Below are positions 48,998 through 58,126 of a stretch of DNA of 64,000 nucleotides, one piece after another. The notes under the pieces were generated by a model that saw only the letters and a list, made by a program, of their open reading frames with translations, ran no database searches and had not been told where the DNA came from. Each line of letters opens with the position of its first letter. Position 1 is the first letter of the stretch. The position numbers were made by a program, and so were the translations under genes. The stretch lies in the NCBI GenBank assembly GCA_030527885.1, contig JAUMZY010000003.1, positions 62,001 through 126,000 of the forward strand. The letters run 5' to 3'. Origin of the DNA: Corynebacterium sp. GTDB taxonomy: Bacteria; Actinomycetota; Actinomycetes; Mycobacteriales; Mycobacteriaceae.

Positions 48998-49260
48998 ATC
49001 AACTCTCAAACTCTTTGCTAAGCCGTGAGAGCATCAGGGCTTCCAAGTTGACCTCCAGCATATCAGAGGCCCCGAACCTAGGATTCCGCCGAAGCATCAC
49101 AGCCCCATCCGCACCAAGTTATTCCCAATTCTCCCACCGTCTCAAACGTCCACGTCACAGGCCCCACAAAACCTCTACTGTTCTCCAAACACATCAAACT
49201 TCCGCCCGCTCTTCTGCACCCCTATCATCAGCCCTTTTACAACACACTCTCACCCCACCC

Positions 49261-50577
49261 CTACCCCACCTCCTTCAACAAATTAATGTGCCGCCCAAAA
49301 GTCCAGTCTCGATCGGTGAGCATGCGGGCTACGATTAGCCCGGCGCCGATGGCAAGAATGCTGAGGCTGGCGGTGGCGGCGGTGCCAACACCGCTGTCTA
49401 CATCACCGCTGTTGAAGTAGTACACGGTACGGTAAATCGCGGTGCCTGGGATCATGACGACAGAGGCGGGCACGGTGATGGTGATGCGTGGTAGATTGAT
49501 GCGCCGCGTTATCACAGCCCCGAGTAATCCAACCATTAGAGCGCCGATGAAGGCGGCGAATTGGGCTTGGAGGCCGGTTTCTAGGAGGAATACTCGAACT
49601 AGGTTGGCGATGGTTCCGATGATTGTCGCTGCGAGAGCCATGCGGCGGGAGGAGTTGAAGAGGATGGCGAAGCCGCCGATGCCGGCTATGGATGCTCCGG
49701 CTACGGTTGCGTACCACCAGGTGTTGGGTGGTGTGGGGTCTGGTGGTAGGGGTTGTAGTCCGGTGATAAGGGAGACGGCGGCGGCTGCCATGGTGGCGGT
49801 GCAGATGACTGTGGTGGCGTAGCTGAGGCGGGAGAGTCCGGAGATGAGGTCGAAGCGGCTGAGGTCTAGGAGGGAGGAGAAGAGGGGGAAGCCGGGGATA
49901 AGGAAGAGGACTGAGGCGATGTAGCCGGTGGTAAAGGCGGGTGAGTCGATGAGGCCGATGAGCATGAGGCCTTTGGCGATGCAGAAGTATACGAGGCTGG
50001 CGATCACGGCGGCGACGGCGGTGGTGCCTAGTTGGTTGAGGTGTTTGGTGGCGCAGTGGTGTCGGATGGTTTGACCTACGGCGGCGGCTAGGGCGACGAC
50101 GATGGCTTCGAGGAAGGGGTAGTGGTTGAGGATGGCGAAGCCGCCGCAGGCGAGGCCGGCTGCTAGGGCTTGGATCCATACGGACCAGCGTTTTCCGACT
50201 TTTTGTTCGATTGTGTCGAGTTCGTGGTGGAGCTCTTCGGCGGTGAAGCGTCTTTTGCTCATGCTGTGGCTGAGTGTTTCTAGGGCTTCGATGCGGGAGG
50301 CATCTACTGCGGGGTTGTCTTGGTTGACGACGACGGTGCGGAATCGGCCGTTGCGGTGGAAGGTGCTGGTGATGGTGTTGACGGATATGACGGCGTCGAC
50401 GCGGTCGAAGCCGAGGGAGCGGGCGGCGCGTTTCATGGCACGGATGACGCGGTAGCCGCTGGTGCCGGCGGCCATGATCATTGCGCCGAGGCGTAGTACG
50501 GCGTCGGTTTCTTCGCCCATGCGTCGGTCGGATTCTACTAGTTCTACGAGTCGACGAACATCTGATTCTTTATCCAT
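49261..50577 (-). CDS. thrE: Threonine/serine exporter, ThrE family
   Basis: A 438-aa membrane protein. Residues 20-140 form the conserved cytoplasmic ThrE domain (LRLGAMIMAAGTSGYRVIRAM, with NTITSTF), followed by about ten membrane segments in two blocks as in ThrE of C. glutamicum, which exports threonine and serine. It is shorter than the C. glutamicum protein mainly at the N terminus. Other members of the family exist, so substrate identity is inferred. The gene downstream of it is the CRISPR array on the left. Confidence 0.82.
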   Translation of the reverse strand: MDKESDVRRLVELVESDRRMGEETDAVLRLGAMIMAAGTSGYRVIRAMKRAARSLGFDRVDAVISVNTITSTFHRNGRFRTVVVNQDNPAVDASRIEALETLSHSMSKRRFTAEELHHELDTIEQKVGKRWSVWIQALAAGLACGGFAILNHYPFLEAIVVALAAAVGQTIRHHCATKHLNQLGTTAVAAVIASLVYFCIAKGLMLIGLIDSPAFTTGYIASVLFLIPGFPLFSSLLDLSRFDLISGLSRLSYATTVICTATMAAAAVSLITGLQPLPPDPTPPNTWWYATVAGASIAGIGGFAILFNSSRRMALAATIIGTIANLVRVFLLETGLQAQFAAFIGALMVGLLGAVITRRINLPRITITVPASVVMIPGTAIYRTVYYFNSGDVDSGVGTAATASLSILAIGAGLIVARMLTDRDWTFGRHINLLKEVG

Positions 50578-50640
50578 GGTTATTATTGTGGCACTACTGT
50601 GTTGTGGTGGCGAGGGCTTGGGGGCATTTAATGGGCCACT

Positions 50641-51309
50641 TTATTGACGGGTTAGTCGTGCGTATGTTGCGTCATATACTTGGATCCATCGTAGTGCGCG
50701 GTCGTATTCGCGGGTTTCGACTAGGTGGCGGAGGTCGTGGTTGTCGCGGATGAGAGTTTGGATGTGGCGGAGGAATTGTGGGGTGGCTAGGCCGCGGTTG
50801 AACCATTCTGGATCCTGCGCGGCTTGGTAATGGTTTTGCTTTTTAGCGTTGCCAAGTACAGCGCTGTGGAAGGGTTGTACGTGTTTGTATAGCCAGCGTA
50901 GGCGTTCTTCGGGGTGGAAGATGATGGCCGGGATGATGGCGGGTTGCATGGTGGCGAATAGGTCGAGGAGTTGTTTGCGGCTGTAGTTGAGGGACCATTG
51001 TCCTACGAAGATGTTTCCGATGGTGGTTATTCGGATTGCGGTTTGGGTGAGGAATTTCATGGTGGTGGGGTTGTTGTGTTCGTCGAAAAGCAGGCCTTGG
51101 ACGTACCAGCCGGGCTGCAAACAATACACTTCGGTTACGTGCAATTGTTTGTGCTCGTCCCAGGCTGCGCCAACGACGTCGCCGATGGCGAGGGCGTAGT
51201 TGCGAAGTACGTTGGTGATGGCGAAGCAGTTCCAGGTGAGGGGTTGGGCGGTGAATTTTTCTGTTGCTACGCCGCAGCCGCTGCTGATGTGGAGGGTGGT
51301 TGTGCGCAT
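50641..51309 (-). CDS. Unknown protein, paralogue of its upstream neighbour
   Basis: A 222-aa soluble protein without signal peptide. The N-terminal half has a recognisable block GDVVGAAWDEHKQLHVTEVY followed by LQPGWYVQGL and NNPTTM that recurs in the next gene upstream (GDVVETNGQLEITTI, LQPGFLVYG, TNTTM). The block recalls DUF4265-like proteins, though this is only a resemblance. The C-terminal half is helical and Arg/His-rich. It begins 5 bp after the stop of its paralogue, so the two form an operon. No function can be given. Confidence 0.68.
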   Translation of the reverse strand: MRTTTLHISSGCGVATEKFTAQPLTWNCFAITNVLRNYALAIGDVVGAAWDEHKQLHVTEVYCLQPGWYVQGLLFDEHNNPTTMKFLTQTAIRITTIGNIFVGQWSLNYSRKQLLDLFATMQPAIIPAIIFHPEERLRWLYKHVQPFHSAVLGNAKKQNHYQAAQDPEWFNRGLATPQFLRHIQTLIRDNHDLRHLVETREYDRALRWIQVYDATYARLTRQ

Positions 51310-51314
51310 GATGA

Positions 51315-51962
51315 TTACCCCACTTGGATTGTGGACAATAGTCCTAGTTGGGACATGGTACGGCGCAGGAGGGTGGCGTCGGGGGAATGCGCCACCCAGG
51401 CGAGTACTGCCGAGGTAGCGAATTGGGTGAAGAGTTCTGCGAGTTCGGGGTATGCGGCGCGGTGTGCCTCTAAAAGGTTGAGGAAAAGGTGTGAGGGTTG
51501 TTGTTGGGTGACCATGTGCATGGGGCTAGTGGTGCGCACGGATGCCAAAACGGAGTCGGCGAGCGCTACGTCTGTGTCACAAAGCAGCGCGTCTAGGCGG
51601 GCTTGTTGTGACATGTGTACGTAGTGATGGATGGGCTGTGCGGCCAGGATGCGCCGGACGGTGTCGATGTCGTGGGTTTCGGGCCAGTGGGCGAAGAAGT
51701 ACACGGGCCCGAGTTCACACACCTGCCGCATGGTGGTGTTTGTGGGCGCATCTCCGTACACTAAAAACCCTGGTTGGAGCTGGGTAATGGTGGTGATTTC
51801 TAGCTGGCCATTGGTTTCTACGACGTCGCCGGGCACGAGGGGGAACACCGATTGCGCGGAGGCCACCACGAAGCGGTGTTCGCCGATGTGGCGGGCGGTG
51901 ATGGGTTGGGGTTGGGATGTTATGGGGAATGTGGTTGCTGGGGTGAGTGTGAGGGTGGGCAT
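51315..51962 (-). CDS. Unknown protein, first gene of a paralogous pair
   Basis: A 215-aa soluble protein. Start ATG 51962 is chosen because AAGGAG lies just upstream; a longer frame to 51992 lacks such a site. It shares with its downstream neighbour the central block around GDVVETN, LQPGFLVYGD and TTMRQVCELG, with the rest diverged. The C-terminal half is a predicted helical region rich in Ala and Leu. Tandem, diverged paralogues in an operon often form heteromers; here that is only a possibility. No family assigned. Confidence 0.68.
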   Translation of the reverse strand: MPTLTLTPATTFPITSQPQPITARHIGEHRFVVASAQSVFPLVPGDVVETNGQLEITTITQLQPGFLVYGDAPTNTTMRQVCELGPVYFFAHWPETHDIDTVRRILAAQPIHHYVHMSQQARLDALLCDTDVALADSVLASVRTTSPMHMVTQQQPSHLFLNLLEAHRAAYPELAELFTQFATSAVLAWVAHSPDATLLRRTMSQLGLLSTIQVG

Positions 51963-52043
51963 GGGGCTCCTTAGCAGTCGCAACGGAGGCAAGATTTTTG
52001 CCTCATAGAGTTGGACTGGTGGTGTCCCAGTTTTGGCTAACGG

Positions 52044-52844
52044 TTAGCCCATTTTTTTATAAAACCAACCCATTACGGGGGATAGGACACTGGTGGGAGC
52101 GACGGCGGATACGACGTTCATGGCTTTGGAGAGCGGCCCGGGGACGACGCGGCGGCGGTTTTTCGCCAGGGCTGCGAGGGTTTCTTTGGAGCAGGATTCG
52201 TACGTGGTCCAGAGGACATCGGGCACGACTTTATCCACGATGGATTGTTCTGATTCGGGGATGACGGCGTCCCGCACTGGTCCGGGGGCCAGCAGGGTGC
52301 AGCTCACGCCGGTGTTTTTTAGTTCGTAGTGGAGGGCTTCGGTGAAGGCATTCACGCCGGCCTTCGTCAGAACATACGTGGCGTTGTTGGGGATGGGCAC
52401 GTTGCCGGCGGCGGATCCCACGTTGCAGATTGCACCGGTTTTGCGTTCGATCATGCCGGGTAGAACGGCGTGGGTTAGCTCAAATACTGCGGTAGCGTTG
52501 AGGGCGAATTGTGTGGATTCGTAGTTCCAATCCTGGTTGATAAACGGCCCAAAACTGGCGATACCTGCGGAATTGATAATGATGTTGATTTCGCGGGCGC
52601 TGATGTCGTCAATAAGCGTGCGTAATTGGTCGGCGTCGGCTAAGTCGCAGGGATACACCTCAGCAATGATGGAATGCTGCTGCTCTAGTTCGTCGGCAAG
52701 TTGTTGCAGGATATCGGCGCGGCGGGCCACCAGGATGAGGTTGTGCCCCAGTTTTGCCAAATCGCGGGCGATTGCCATGCCGATTCCTTGGCTGGCGCCG
52801 GTCACGAGCGCGCGGGCGTCCATCGAAGGTGTAGGTAATGCCAT
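52044..52844 (-). CDS. Short-chain dehydrogenase/reductase
   Basis: A 266-aa classical SDR: cofactor loop VTGASQGIGMAIA, NNAG-type motif IINSAGIASFG, and catalytic Ser, Tyr and Lys in NVGSAAGNVPIPNNATYVLTK (Y-x3-K). The C terminus is longer than the family minimum and ends in a hydrophobic helix (VVSAVAPTSVLSPVMGWFYKK), suggesting membrane association as in the DltE/SDR-of-lipid group. The ATG at 52844 has AGGAG 11 nt upstream; a TTG at 52853 is a possible alternative. It is divergent from orn. Confidence 0.85.
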   Translation of the reverse strand: MALPTPSMDARALVTGASQGIGMAIARDLAKLGHNLILVARRADILQQLADELEQQHSIIAEVYPCDLADADQLRTLIDDISAREINIIINSAGIASFGPFINQDWNYESTQFALNATAVFELTHAVLPGMIERKTGAICNVGSAAGNVPIPNNATYVLTKAGVNAFTEALHYELKNTGVSCTLLAPGPVRDAVIPESEQSIVDKVVPDVLWTTYESCSKETLAALAKNRRRVVPGPLSKAMNVVSAVAPTSVLSPVMGWFYKKMG

Positions 52845-52910
52845 AGGTATCAATACTCCTAGATTGTTGAGGTGTTTAAGCCTACTTTAGGACACACGTA
52901 GACTGTACTC

Positions 52911-53540
52911 ATGCCTGAAATAGAAAAGAATGACCGGATAGTGTGGATCGACCTGGAAATGACCGGGTTAGACATCCACCAGCACACCATTGTGGAGGTA
53001 GCCGCGCTCGTCACCGACGCCAACCTGAATATTCTGGGAGACGGGGTGGACATGGTCATTCACGCCAGCGACGAAGAGCTGGGGCGGATGAATGATTTCG
53101 TCACCAAGATGCACACATCATCCGGTTTACTGGCGGAAATCCAGGCTTCCGATGTGAGCTTAACCGCCGCCGAAGACGCCGTTTTGGCGCTTGTTGAGCA
53201 GTATTGCGACCCCAACGACCCGCCGCTGCTAGCAGGTAATTCGATCGGGACGGATCGGGGCTTCATTCGGGAATACATGCCCAGGTTAGACGCAGCGCTG
53301 CACTACCGCATGATTGACGTTTCCACCGTGAAGGAATTGGCCCGCCGGTGGGCGCCCCGGGTGTATTTCAACCAACCGGAAAAAGGTCTGGCGCATCGCG
53401 CATTGGCGGACATTGTGGAATCCATTCGGGAATTGGACTTCTATCGGCGGGTGCTGTTCGTCGCCGACCCACAAACCCCAGAGTCGAAGGAAGCGCAGGC
53501 AGCAGCCATAGAACGGTATAAGGAATTTTTGCAGGGCTAG
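52911..53540 (+). CDS. orn: Oligoribonuclease
   Basis: A 209-aa DEDDh 3'-5' exonuclease that degrades very short RNAs, including pGpG. It has Exo [13 protein letters not shown], Exo II around [19 protein letters not shown] and Exo III with His in [12 protein letters not shown]. Length is typical. A tRNA-His gene follows about 100 bp downstream, with the repeated 11-mer at 53542 directly after the stop. Confidence 0.96.
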   Translation: MPEIEKNDRIVWIDLEMTGLDIHQHTIVEVAALVTDANLNILGDGVDMVIHASDEELGRMNDFVTKMHTSSGLLAEIQASDVSLTAAEDAVLALVEQYCDPNDPPLLAGNSIGTDRGFIREYMPRLDAALHYRMIDVSTVKELARRWAPRVYFNQPEKGLAHRALADIVESIRELDFYRRVLFVADPQTPESKEAQAAAIERYKEFLQG

Positions 53541-53636
53541 TGCTTTTCGACGCTCTCTACTCCCCCACCAGCCTGTGGTTTTTACATTCATGAAGTTGTA
53601 GGTTAATATAGTTCTCGCTGCTCTTCGAGTGGTCAT

Positions 53637-53710
53637 GGTGGCTGTAGTTCAGCTGGTAGAGCACCAGGTTGTGATCCTGGGTGTCGCGGGTTCGAGCCCC
53701 GTCAGCCACC
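53637..53710 (+). tRNA. tRNA-His (GUG)
   Basis: Acceptor GTGGCTG/CAGCCAC, an extra G at position -1 (53637) facing C73 (53710) as required for histidine tRNA, anticodon loop TTGTGAT (anticodon GTG), T arm GGTTCGAGCCC. CCA is not encoded. Confidence 0.96.
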
Positions 53711-53717
53711 CCTGTTG

Positions 53718-53744
53718 AGTGAGGCCCAAAACCTGGGCCTCACT
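53718..53744 (+). terminator. Terminator after tRNA-His
   Basis: AGTGAGGCCC / GGGCCTCACT forms a perfect 10-bp stem with a 7-nt loop, followed by TTTATTTT. Confidence 0.92.
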
Positions 53745-53787
53745 TTTATTTTCCCACCCAGACGATAGCGCGCAATGAAAAGTACGA

Positions 53788-54755
53788 CTATCCGAGATGT
53801 TGGCTGTAGAAAGCGGCAATCTTGTCGAAGGGAATCAAGTCCACGCGGTCGTACAGGTCAATGTGACGGGCACCCGGCACTACCACGAGTTCCTTCGGTT
53901 CAGATGCCTGCGCATACACGTCATCGCTGAAGTAGCGGGAGTGGGCATTCTCCCCAGTGATGAGCAGGATAGGCCTGGGCGCAATGTCCGGCAGGGAGCG
54001 AAGCGCACCAAAATTAATGTGCGCGGGCCAACTGTTGGTGGTAAAGCCACCAATTGCCCGCGGGTGGTGGCCGCGTTCCGTGGCGTAGAACTCGAAAAAC
54101 TCCGCGCTAATCGGATCAAGATCCGCCGGCACCTCCGCTATTGGTTCCTCCGGGAAGCCGCGAATCACCTCAGCTTCACCCGCGTCAACATCCTTCCAGC
54201 GTTGTTCGGAATAACCCTGGATGGCAGCGCGACGATCCGCATCGGTGGCAGAGTGCTGCCAGCCATCCCGGTTAGCCCCGTTGATGTCGTATATTGCGGA
54301 AGTAGCCACGGCCTTGATGCGGGCATCAATCTGTGCGGCACCCAGGGCAAACCCACCGTAACCACACACCCCCAACGCACCGATACATTCCCGATCTACA
54401 TAGGGCAAAGTGCCAAGGTAGTCGACCCCAGCGCTGAAGTCCTCGATGAAGATTTCTGGGGATGAAACCCGCCGGGCCTCCCCACCGGATTCACCGTTGA
54501 AGGAGGGATCAAATGCAACAGCCACGACCACGCTTGGCCAGCTGGTTGGCGTACACACCGGGGGCTTGCTCCTTAACAGCGCTGTGTGGTGGGCCAACCA
54601 CGATCGCGGCGTGCTTCACGGACTCATCAAGGTCTTTGGGTTGATACAGGTCGGCGGCGATTTCGATGCCGTAGCGGTTCAGGTAGCGCACCGGGGGTGC
54701 GAGTGACGTTTGGTTCCAGGTCGAAGCGGTAGCCGCCTTCGTGGAGGGTAGCCAT
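53788..54755 (-). pseudogene. Alpha/beta hydrolase, two frame changes
   Basis: From ATG 54755 (GAGGAG about 10 nt upstream) the frame reads MATLHEGGYRFDLEPNVTRTP, then the frame moves at the CCCCC run near 54690 to give VRYLNRYGIEIAADLYQPKD and AIVVGPPHSAVKEQAPGVYA, and moves again near 54530 (AAGCGTGGTCG) into VAFDPSFNGESGG. The third part holds the nucleophile region GVCGYGGFALG, where the usual Ser is replaced by Tyr/Gly (G-V-C-G-Y-G), an Asp region and the final His in PGARHIDLYD. A Cys nucleophile as in dienelactone hydrolases is possible. The family is the YcjY/UPF0227-like uncharacterised hydrolases. The split frames make it a likely pseudogene. Confidence 0.72.
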
Positions 54756-54861
54756 AAAAAAATTCTCCTCAAACTAGGTTGCTGGTCACTCCTAGCTTAA
54801 AGATTTACCGCCACAGGTTGGGAGCCCCTGATAGTGACCTTTTGAGGGGATCGTCGATAAG

Positions 54862-55731
54862 CTAAGCGAGCTCGTTGGTGGTGCTTTGTTCGGTAGCAGC
54901 CCAGGAGGCAAGGAGTTGCATGCGCTCAGCGGAGGCGGAACCGGGTTCGGCGGCGTAAATGGTGAGGGTGAGGCCGGGTTCGGCCTCCATGTGTAGGCCT
55001 TCGTAGGCTAAGGTTAGTTCGCCCACGATGGGATGCCGAAACGTTTTGAAGCCGGTGCCGTGATGGCGAACGTTGTGGCTCCCCCACCGGGTGCGGAACT
55101 CCTCACTGCGGATGGATAGTTCACCGATGAGGTCGTGTAAGTCTTTGTTGTGTGGGTCGCGGGCGGCTTTGGTGCGCAGAATCGCCACGGTGATGTCGGC
55201 GAAGGCATCCCAATCCGGGTAGAATGATTGTGCGCGATCATCGAGGAAGTCGTGCCGGGCAATGTTGGGTGGCTGTCCCGGCATGTCGTACAGTTCCGCG
55301 TAGAAGGCCCGGGCCAGCGGATTCACCGCGAGCAGATCCATACGCCCATTGCGAACAAACGCCGGGCCAACGGTAACAGCATCAAGCGTCCACTGTAAAC
55401 TTTTGTGCGGCGTCCACTTCGTGGTGTGTTTCCGGGGCGGCCGCGCCACCGAGCTGGCCGCGTGCGCCAGGTTGAACAAATGCGCCCGCTCCGCATCATC
55501 CAGCCGCAACGCCTTAGCCAAACTATTGAGCACATCCGGCGACACCCCGCCGATGGCGCCGCGCTCAATGCGCGTGTAATACTCAACGCTCACCCCGGAC
55601 AAAGTAGCGACCTCACTACGGCGCAGGCCTTTGACCCGCCGGTTCGTTCCCACTGGTAAACCCACATCTTCAGGTTTGATGCGGTCGCGGCGGCTAATGA
55701 GAAATTCGCGCACTTCGGCTCGGTTATTCAT
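54862..55731 (-). CDS. HTH regulator with MmyB-type ligand domain
   Basis: A 289-aa regulator. Residues 10-85 hold an XRE helix-turn-helix (RVKGLRRSEVATLSGVSVEYYTRIERG), and residues 105-270 form an MmyB-like PAS-type domain (MDLLAVNPLARAFYAELYD, WGSHNVRHHGTGFKTFRHPIVGELTL) that probably binds a fatty-acid-like ligand. ATG 55731 is chosen because it starts at MNNRAEVREFL, the family's normal N terminus; a longer open frame upstream is low-complexity. It is divergent from an SDR gene, and regulators of this family generally control the divergent oxidoreductase. Confidence 0.88.
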   Translation of the reverse strand: MNNRAEVREFLISRRDRIKPEDVGLPVGTNRRVKGLRRSEVATLSGVSVEYYTRIERGAIGGVSPDVLNSLAKALRLDDAERAHLFNLAHAASSVARPPRKHTTKWTPHKSLQWTLDAVTVGPAFVRNGRMDLLAVNPLARAFYAELYDMPGQPPNIARHDFLDDRAQSFYPDWDAFADITVAILRTKAARDPHNKDLHDLIGELSIRSEEFRTRWGSHNVRHHGTGFKTFRHPIVGELTLAYEGLHMEAEPGLTLTIYAAEPGSASAERMQLLASWAATEQSTTNELA

Positions 55732-55851
55732 AGCCCCATCGTAGCCACGTCGGCAATGCTGAACGAGGCCCTCGCAGGGTCTCCCACGGCCGCCGGATCC
55801 GTGGCACATTGCTTTACGACGACACCACTTCCCTCGACAGGAGCATTTTTC

Positions 55852-56622
55852 ATGTCCATCACATTCGATTTCACCGACAAGACCGTATTCATCACTGGCG
55901 CTGGCAGCGGCATCGGGCGTGCCATTGCCCTGGCCTTCGCCGCAGCTAGCGCACATGTTGCCGTGACCGGCATCGACGAAGAACCACTACGCGAAACCGC
56001 GCAGCTCATCGAAGACCACGGCAGCAAAGCACACGTCGCACTGGCTGACGTAACGGACAGCCACAGCGTGGAGCAAGCAGTAGCCTCCACCGTTGCCGCA
56101 CTCGGCCCCATTGACATTGGCGTGAACAACGCCGGCATTGAACAACCACCCGCAGCACTCACCGACACCAGCGATGACCAATGGGACAAGCTCATGGCCG
56201 TTAACCTACGCGGGGTGTTCGTGGCGATGAAGCAGGAAATCCACGCCATGGGTAAAAACGGCGGTTCGATCGTTAATATTTCCTCCGGCGCTGGGGTCAT
56301 CGGCATCAAAGGACAAGCCGCCTATGCGGCCACGAAACACGGCATCCTCGGGCTGACGAAGTCCACAGCACTGGATTACGCCGACCAAGGCATTCAGATC
56401 AATGCGATTTGCCCCGGCATTATTCAAACCCCCATGATGGACCGATTCACCGGCGGCACCCCGGAAGGCCGCGCCCGAGTGATTGCACAGGAACCCATCA
56501 GGCGCATGGGCACCCCGGAAGAAATCGCCGCTGCCGTACTGTGGTTGTGCTCTGACATGGGTGGATTCACCATCGGGCACGCCCTGGTTATCAACGGCGG
56601 GCAGACCGTGGGGATTGCGTAG
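55852..56622 (+). CDS. Short-chain dehydrogenase/reductase, probable target of the divergent regulator
   Basis: A 256-aa classical SDR with ITGAGSGIGRAIA, the NNAG motif NNAGIEQPP, and catalytic Ser/Tyr/Lys in NISSGAGVIGIKGQAAYAATK. ATG 55852 has AGGAG 7 nt upstream. The closing part (GGFTIGHALVINGGQTVGIA) reappears in decayed form at 58062-58112, on the other side of the Abi island. The 120-bp gap to the divergent MmyB-type regulator should contain the shared promoter region. Confidence 0.9.
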   Translation: MSITFDFTDKTVFITGAGSGIGRAIALAFAAASAHVAVTGIDEEPLRETAQLIEDHGSKAHVALADVTDSHSVEQAVASTVAALGPIDIGVNNAGIEQPPAALTDTSDDQWDKLMAVNLRGVFVAMKQEIHAMGKNGGSIVNISSGAGVIGIKGQAAYAATKHGILGLTKSTALDYADQGIQINAICPGIIQTPMMDRFTGGTPEGRARVIAQEPIRRMGTPEEIAAAVLWLCSDMGGFTIGHALVINGGQTVGIA

Positions 56623-56636
56623 GAGGTTTGTGCCAC
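56572..56636 (+). repeat. Left copy of a direct repeat flanking the Abi island
   Basis: These bases, the end of the SDR gene and 14 bp past its stop, match 58062-58126 at roughly three quarters of positions, with ATCGGGCACGCCCT identical. The two copies lie either side of the Abi locus. Confidence 0.6.
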
Positions 56637-56639
56637 TAC

Positions 56640-56880
56640 TATTGGCATAACACTTGATAACGACAATTTTGTAGAAGCAAAGCCCAATCCTCAAGAATCA
56701 CATCATAATTGCGCAACTGGCCAACCTATCACCACAGGAAAACAAATTAGTTTTCGCAGCCCCTTAGACGGCCATCTCAATAAAATATACAAATATCATC
56801 AATCGAAATTGCCAATTTACCTCGCTTATAGACTGTAAAGAATACAGCAAATTACATCATTGACAGTCTATGACATGGCA
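56640..56880. other. AT-rich region before the Abi leader
   Basis: About 240 bp of AT-rich DNA follow the SDR gene. I see no open frame or strong hairpin, except the likely promoter of the Abi leader RNA near its right end (TTGACA at 56860, TAGAAT at 56883, spacing 17). Confidence 0.45.
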
Positions 56881-56888
56881 GAGTAGAA

Positions 56889-56999
56889 TAATTTCAACAG
56901 TTCCCGCAGCCGCCTCTCTTGGAAGCGTCCCGCTGTAGTGGCCCTGATAAGCCCTAGAGACCGCTCGGTTTCTAGGGCTTATCCCTTAAATATTAAGGG
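56889..56999 (+). ncRNA. Structured leader RNA of the Abi_2 gene (abiF-motif candidate)
   Basis: The plus strand contains a hairpin of 17 bp with a 4-nt loop: 13 perfect pairs GATAAGCCCTAGA/TCTAGGGCTTATC (56946-56958, 56971-56983) extended inward by GACC/GGTT. It is followed at once by CCCTTAA-ATA-TTAAGGG (56983-56999). The second hairpin includes AAGGGA, the apparent Shine-Dalgarno sequence of the Abi ORF at 57009. A G/C-rich segment (56899-56945) precedes. A conserved structured RNA upstream of Abi_2 genes is known as the abiF motif; membership here is inferred from position and folding. A promoter with TTGACA (56860) and TAGAAT (56883) lies just upstream, placing the RNA start near 56889-56892. 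Confidence 0.62.
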
Positions 57000-57008
57000 A
57001 TTCAAGAC

Positions 57009-57975
57009 ATGCAAAATAGGCTTCCGTTCCTAACTCTTGAAGAACGGGTTGACTATCTATATCGCAAAAGGTACTTTTCTCGCGATAGCCTATCAGCCAA
57101 TGACAAGGCAAGACTTAACTCTATGAATTTTCACTATTTCCTTGGTTATGCTCGAAATTTTAGAGAGCTTTATTTTGAAGGAAAATTGACCGGTGAAAAA
57201 TCACCTTCGAGAGTCTTTAGATTAATTGATACCGATGCTCAAGTTTCAGAAATTCTATATTCCGGCATCCGAAATGCAGAGTGGCTTTTGCGACATTTTC
57301 TTGTTCAGGAATACTGCCAAAAATTTGACCCTCATGGTTCTTTTCTAGATCCCCAAAATTATTTGGAGCGGGGTGGATAATATACTAATAACCATTTGGC
57401 GCAAGGTTTAATGAATGACATTCTCGAATACAGTGAAGCATATATCGTAGAACAACTTTACGAATCTAGTAAGGCTAAAAGATGCGAATTGCCAAAACGC
57501 TGCAGAATGGATAATTGGGAACTATGTCAAGAACTATCGAAAGATTTGCCCCTATGGTCAGTGGTAGATAGTTTTTCACTTGGACGCCTAGTCAAGCTCA
57601 TACAACGCTGTGATAAAAATGCTGATGACAAGGAGCGTATTTGGCGTACGATTGCCGCCAACATGGAAGTACCAGCTGGCCGTTTCGAGGCCGGCATGGA
57701 GTCGTTACGATCTCTAAGAAATCTGGTTTGTCATCAATCACGCCTTTGGATGCGGCCTACGACATATACTGTTACCAAGAAAGGACAATTCCATAAAAAA
57801 ATTGACCGTTGCCATAAAAAAAGCAATGCTAATTGCTTTTTATAACGTGGCTAGTTTTCAAGGCGAAGAAGAAAAACGGTTTGAATTTGCACACAAGCTA
57901 GAAACTTTGATTGATTCAGAATCTGATTATAAATTTGGAATTAGTCACTTCAGTTCTTCCACAAAATTGGACTAA
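57009..57975 (+). pseudogene. Abi_2 (AbiD/F-like) abortive infection protein, broken
   Basis: Reading from ATG 57009 gives MQNRLPFLTLEERVDYLYRK and MNFHYFLGYARNFRELYFEG, the Abi_2 pattern. An in-frame TAA at 57378-57380 cuts it; the same frame continues LAQGLMNDILEYSEAYIVEQ and holds the HEPN nuclease motif R-N-x3-H (SLRNLVCHQSRLWMR). In the poly-A stretch near 57797 or 57816 the frame shifts, and the other frame continues TVAIKKAMLIAFYNVASFQG to a stop at 57973-57975. The full protein would be about 320 aa, the normal size. The DNA is much more AT-rich than the flanks, so the gene was probably acquired. HEPN Abi proteins cut RNA to arrest phage-infected cells. Confidence 0.72.
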
Positions 57976-58061
57976 CTAAACCACTATTCCAGCGCCCCAG
58001 GGTTTTATAAATCACACAAATGCGTACCACTGTAGTCTCTCTGAACTGGATAACTGCATAA

Positions 58062-58126
58062 TCGGGCACGCCCTAGTGATTCATGATGGGTACACCGTAA
58101 GGATTGTGTAGGAAGTTTGTACCTAG
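58062..58126 (+). pseudogene. Right repeat copy: remnant of an SDR 3' end
   Basis: This segment reads IGHALVIHDGYTVRIV then TAG, a decayed copy of IGHALVINGGQTVGIA at the end of the SDR gene at 56622. Only the last 17 codons and about 14 bp past the stop remain. It suggests that the Abi DNA entered beside a second, now lost SDR copy, or that insertion was accompanied by a partial duplication. Confidence 0.55.

Noticed and set aside
49403..50179. 258-codon minus-strand frame inside thrE
   Set aside because: Same strand, other frame; Arg/Pro/His-rich low-complexity product without any motif.
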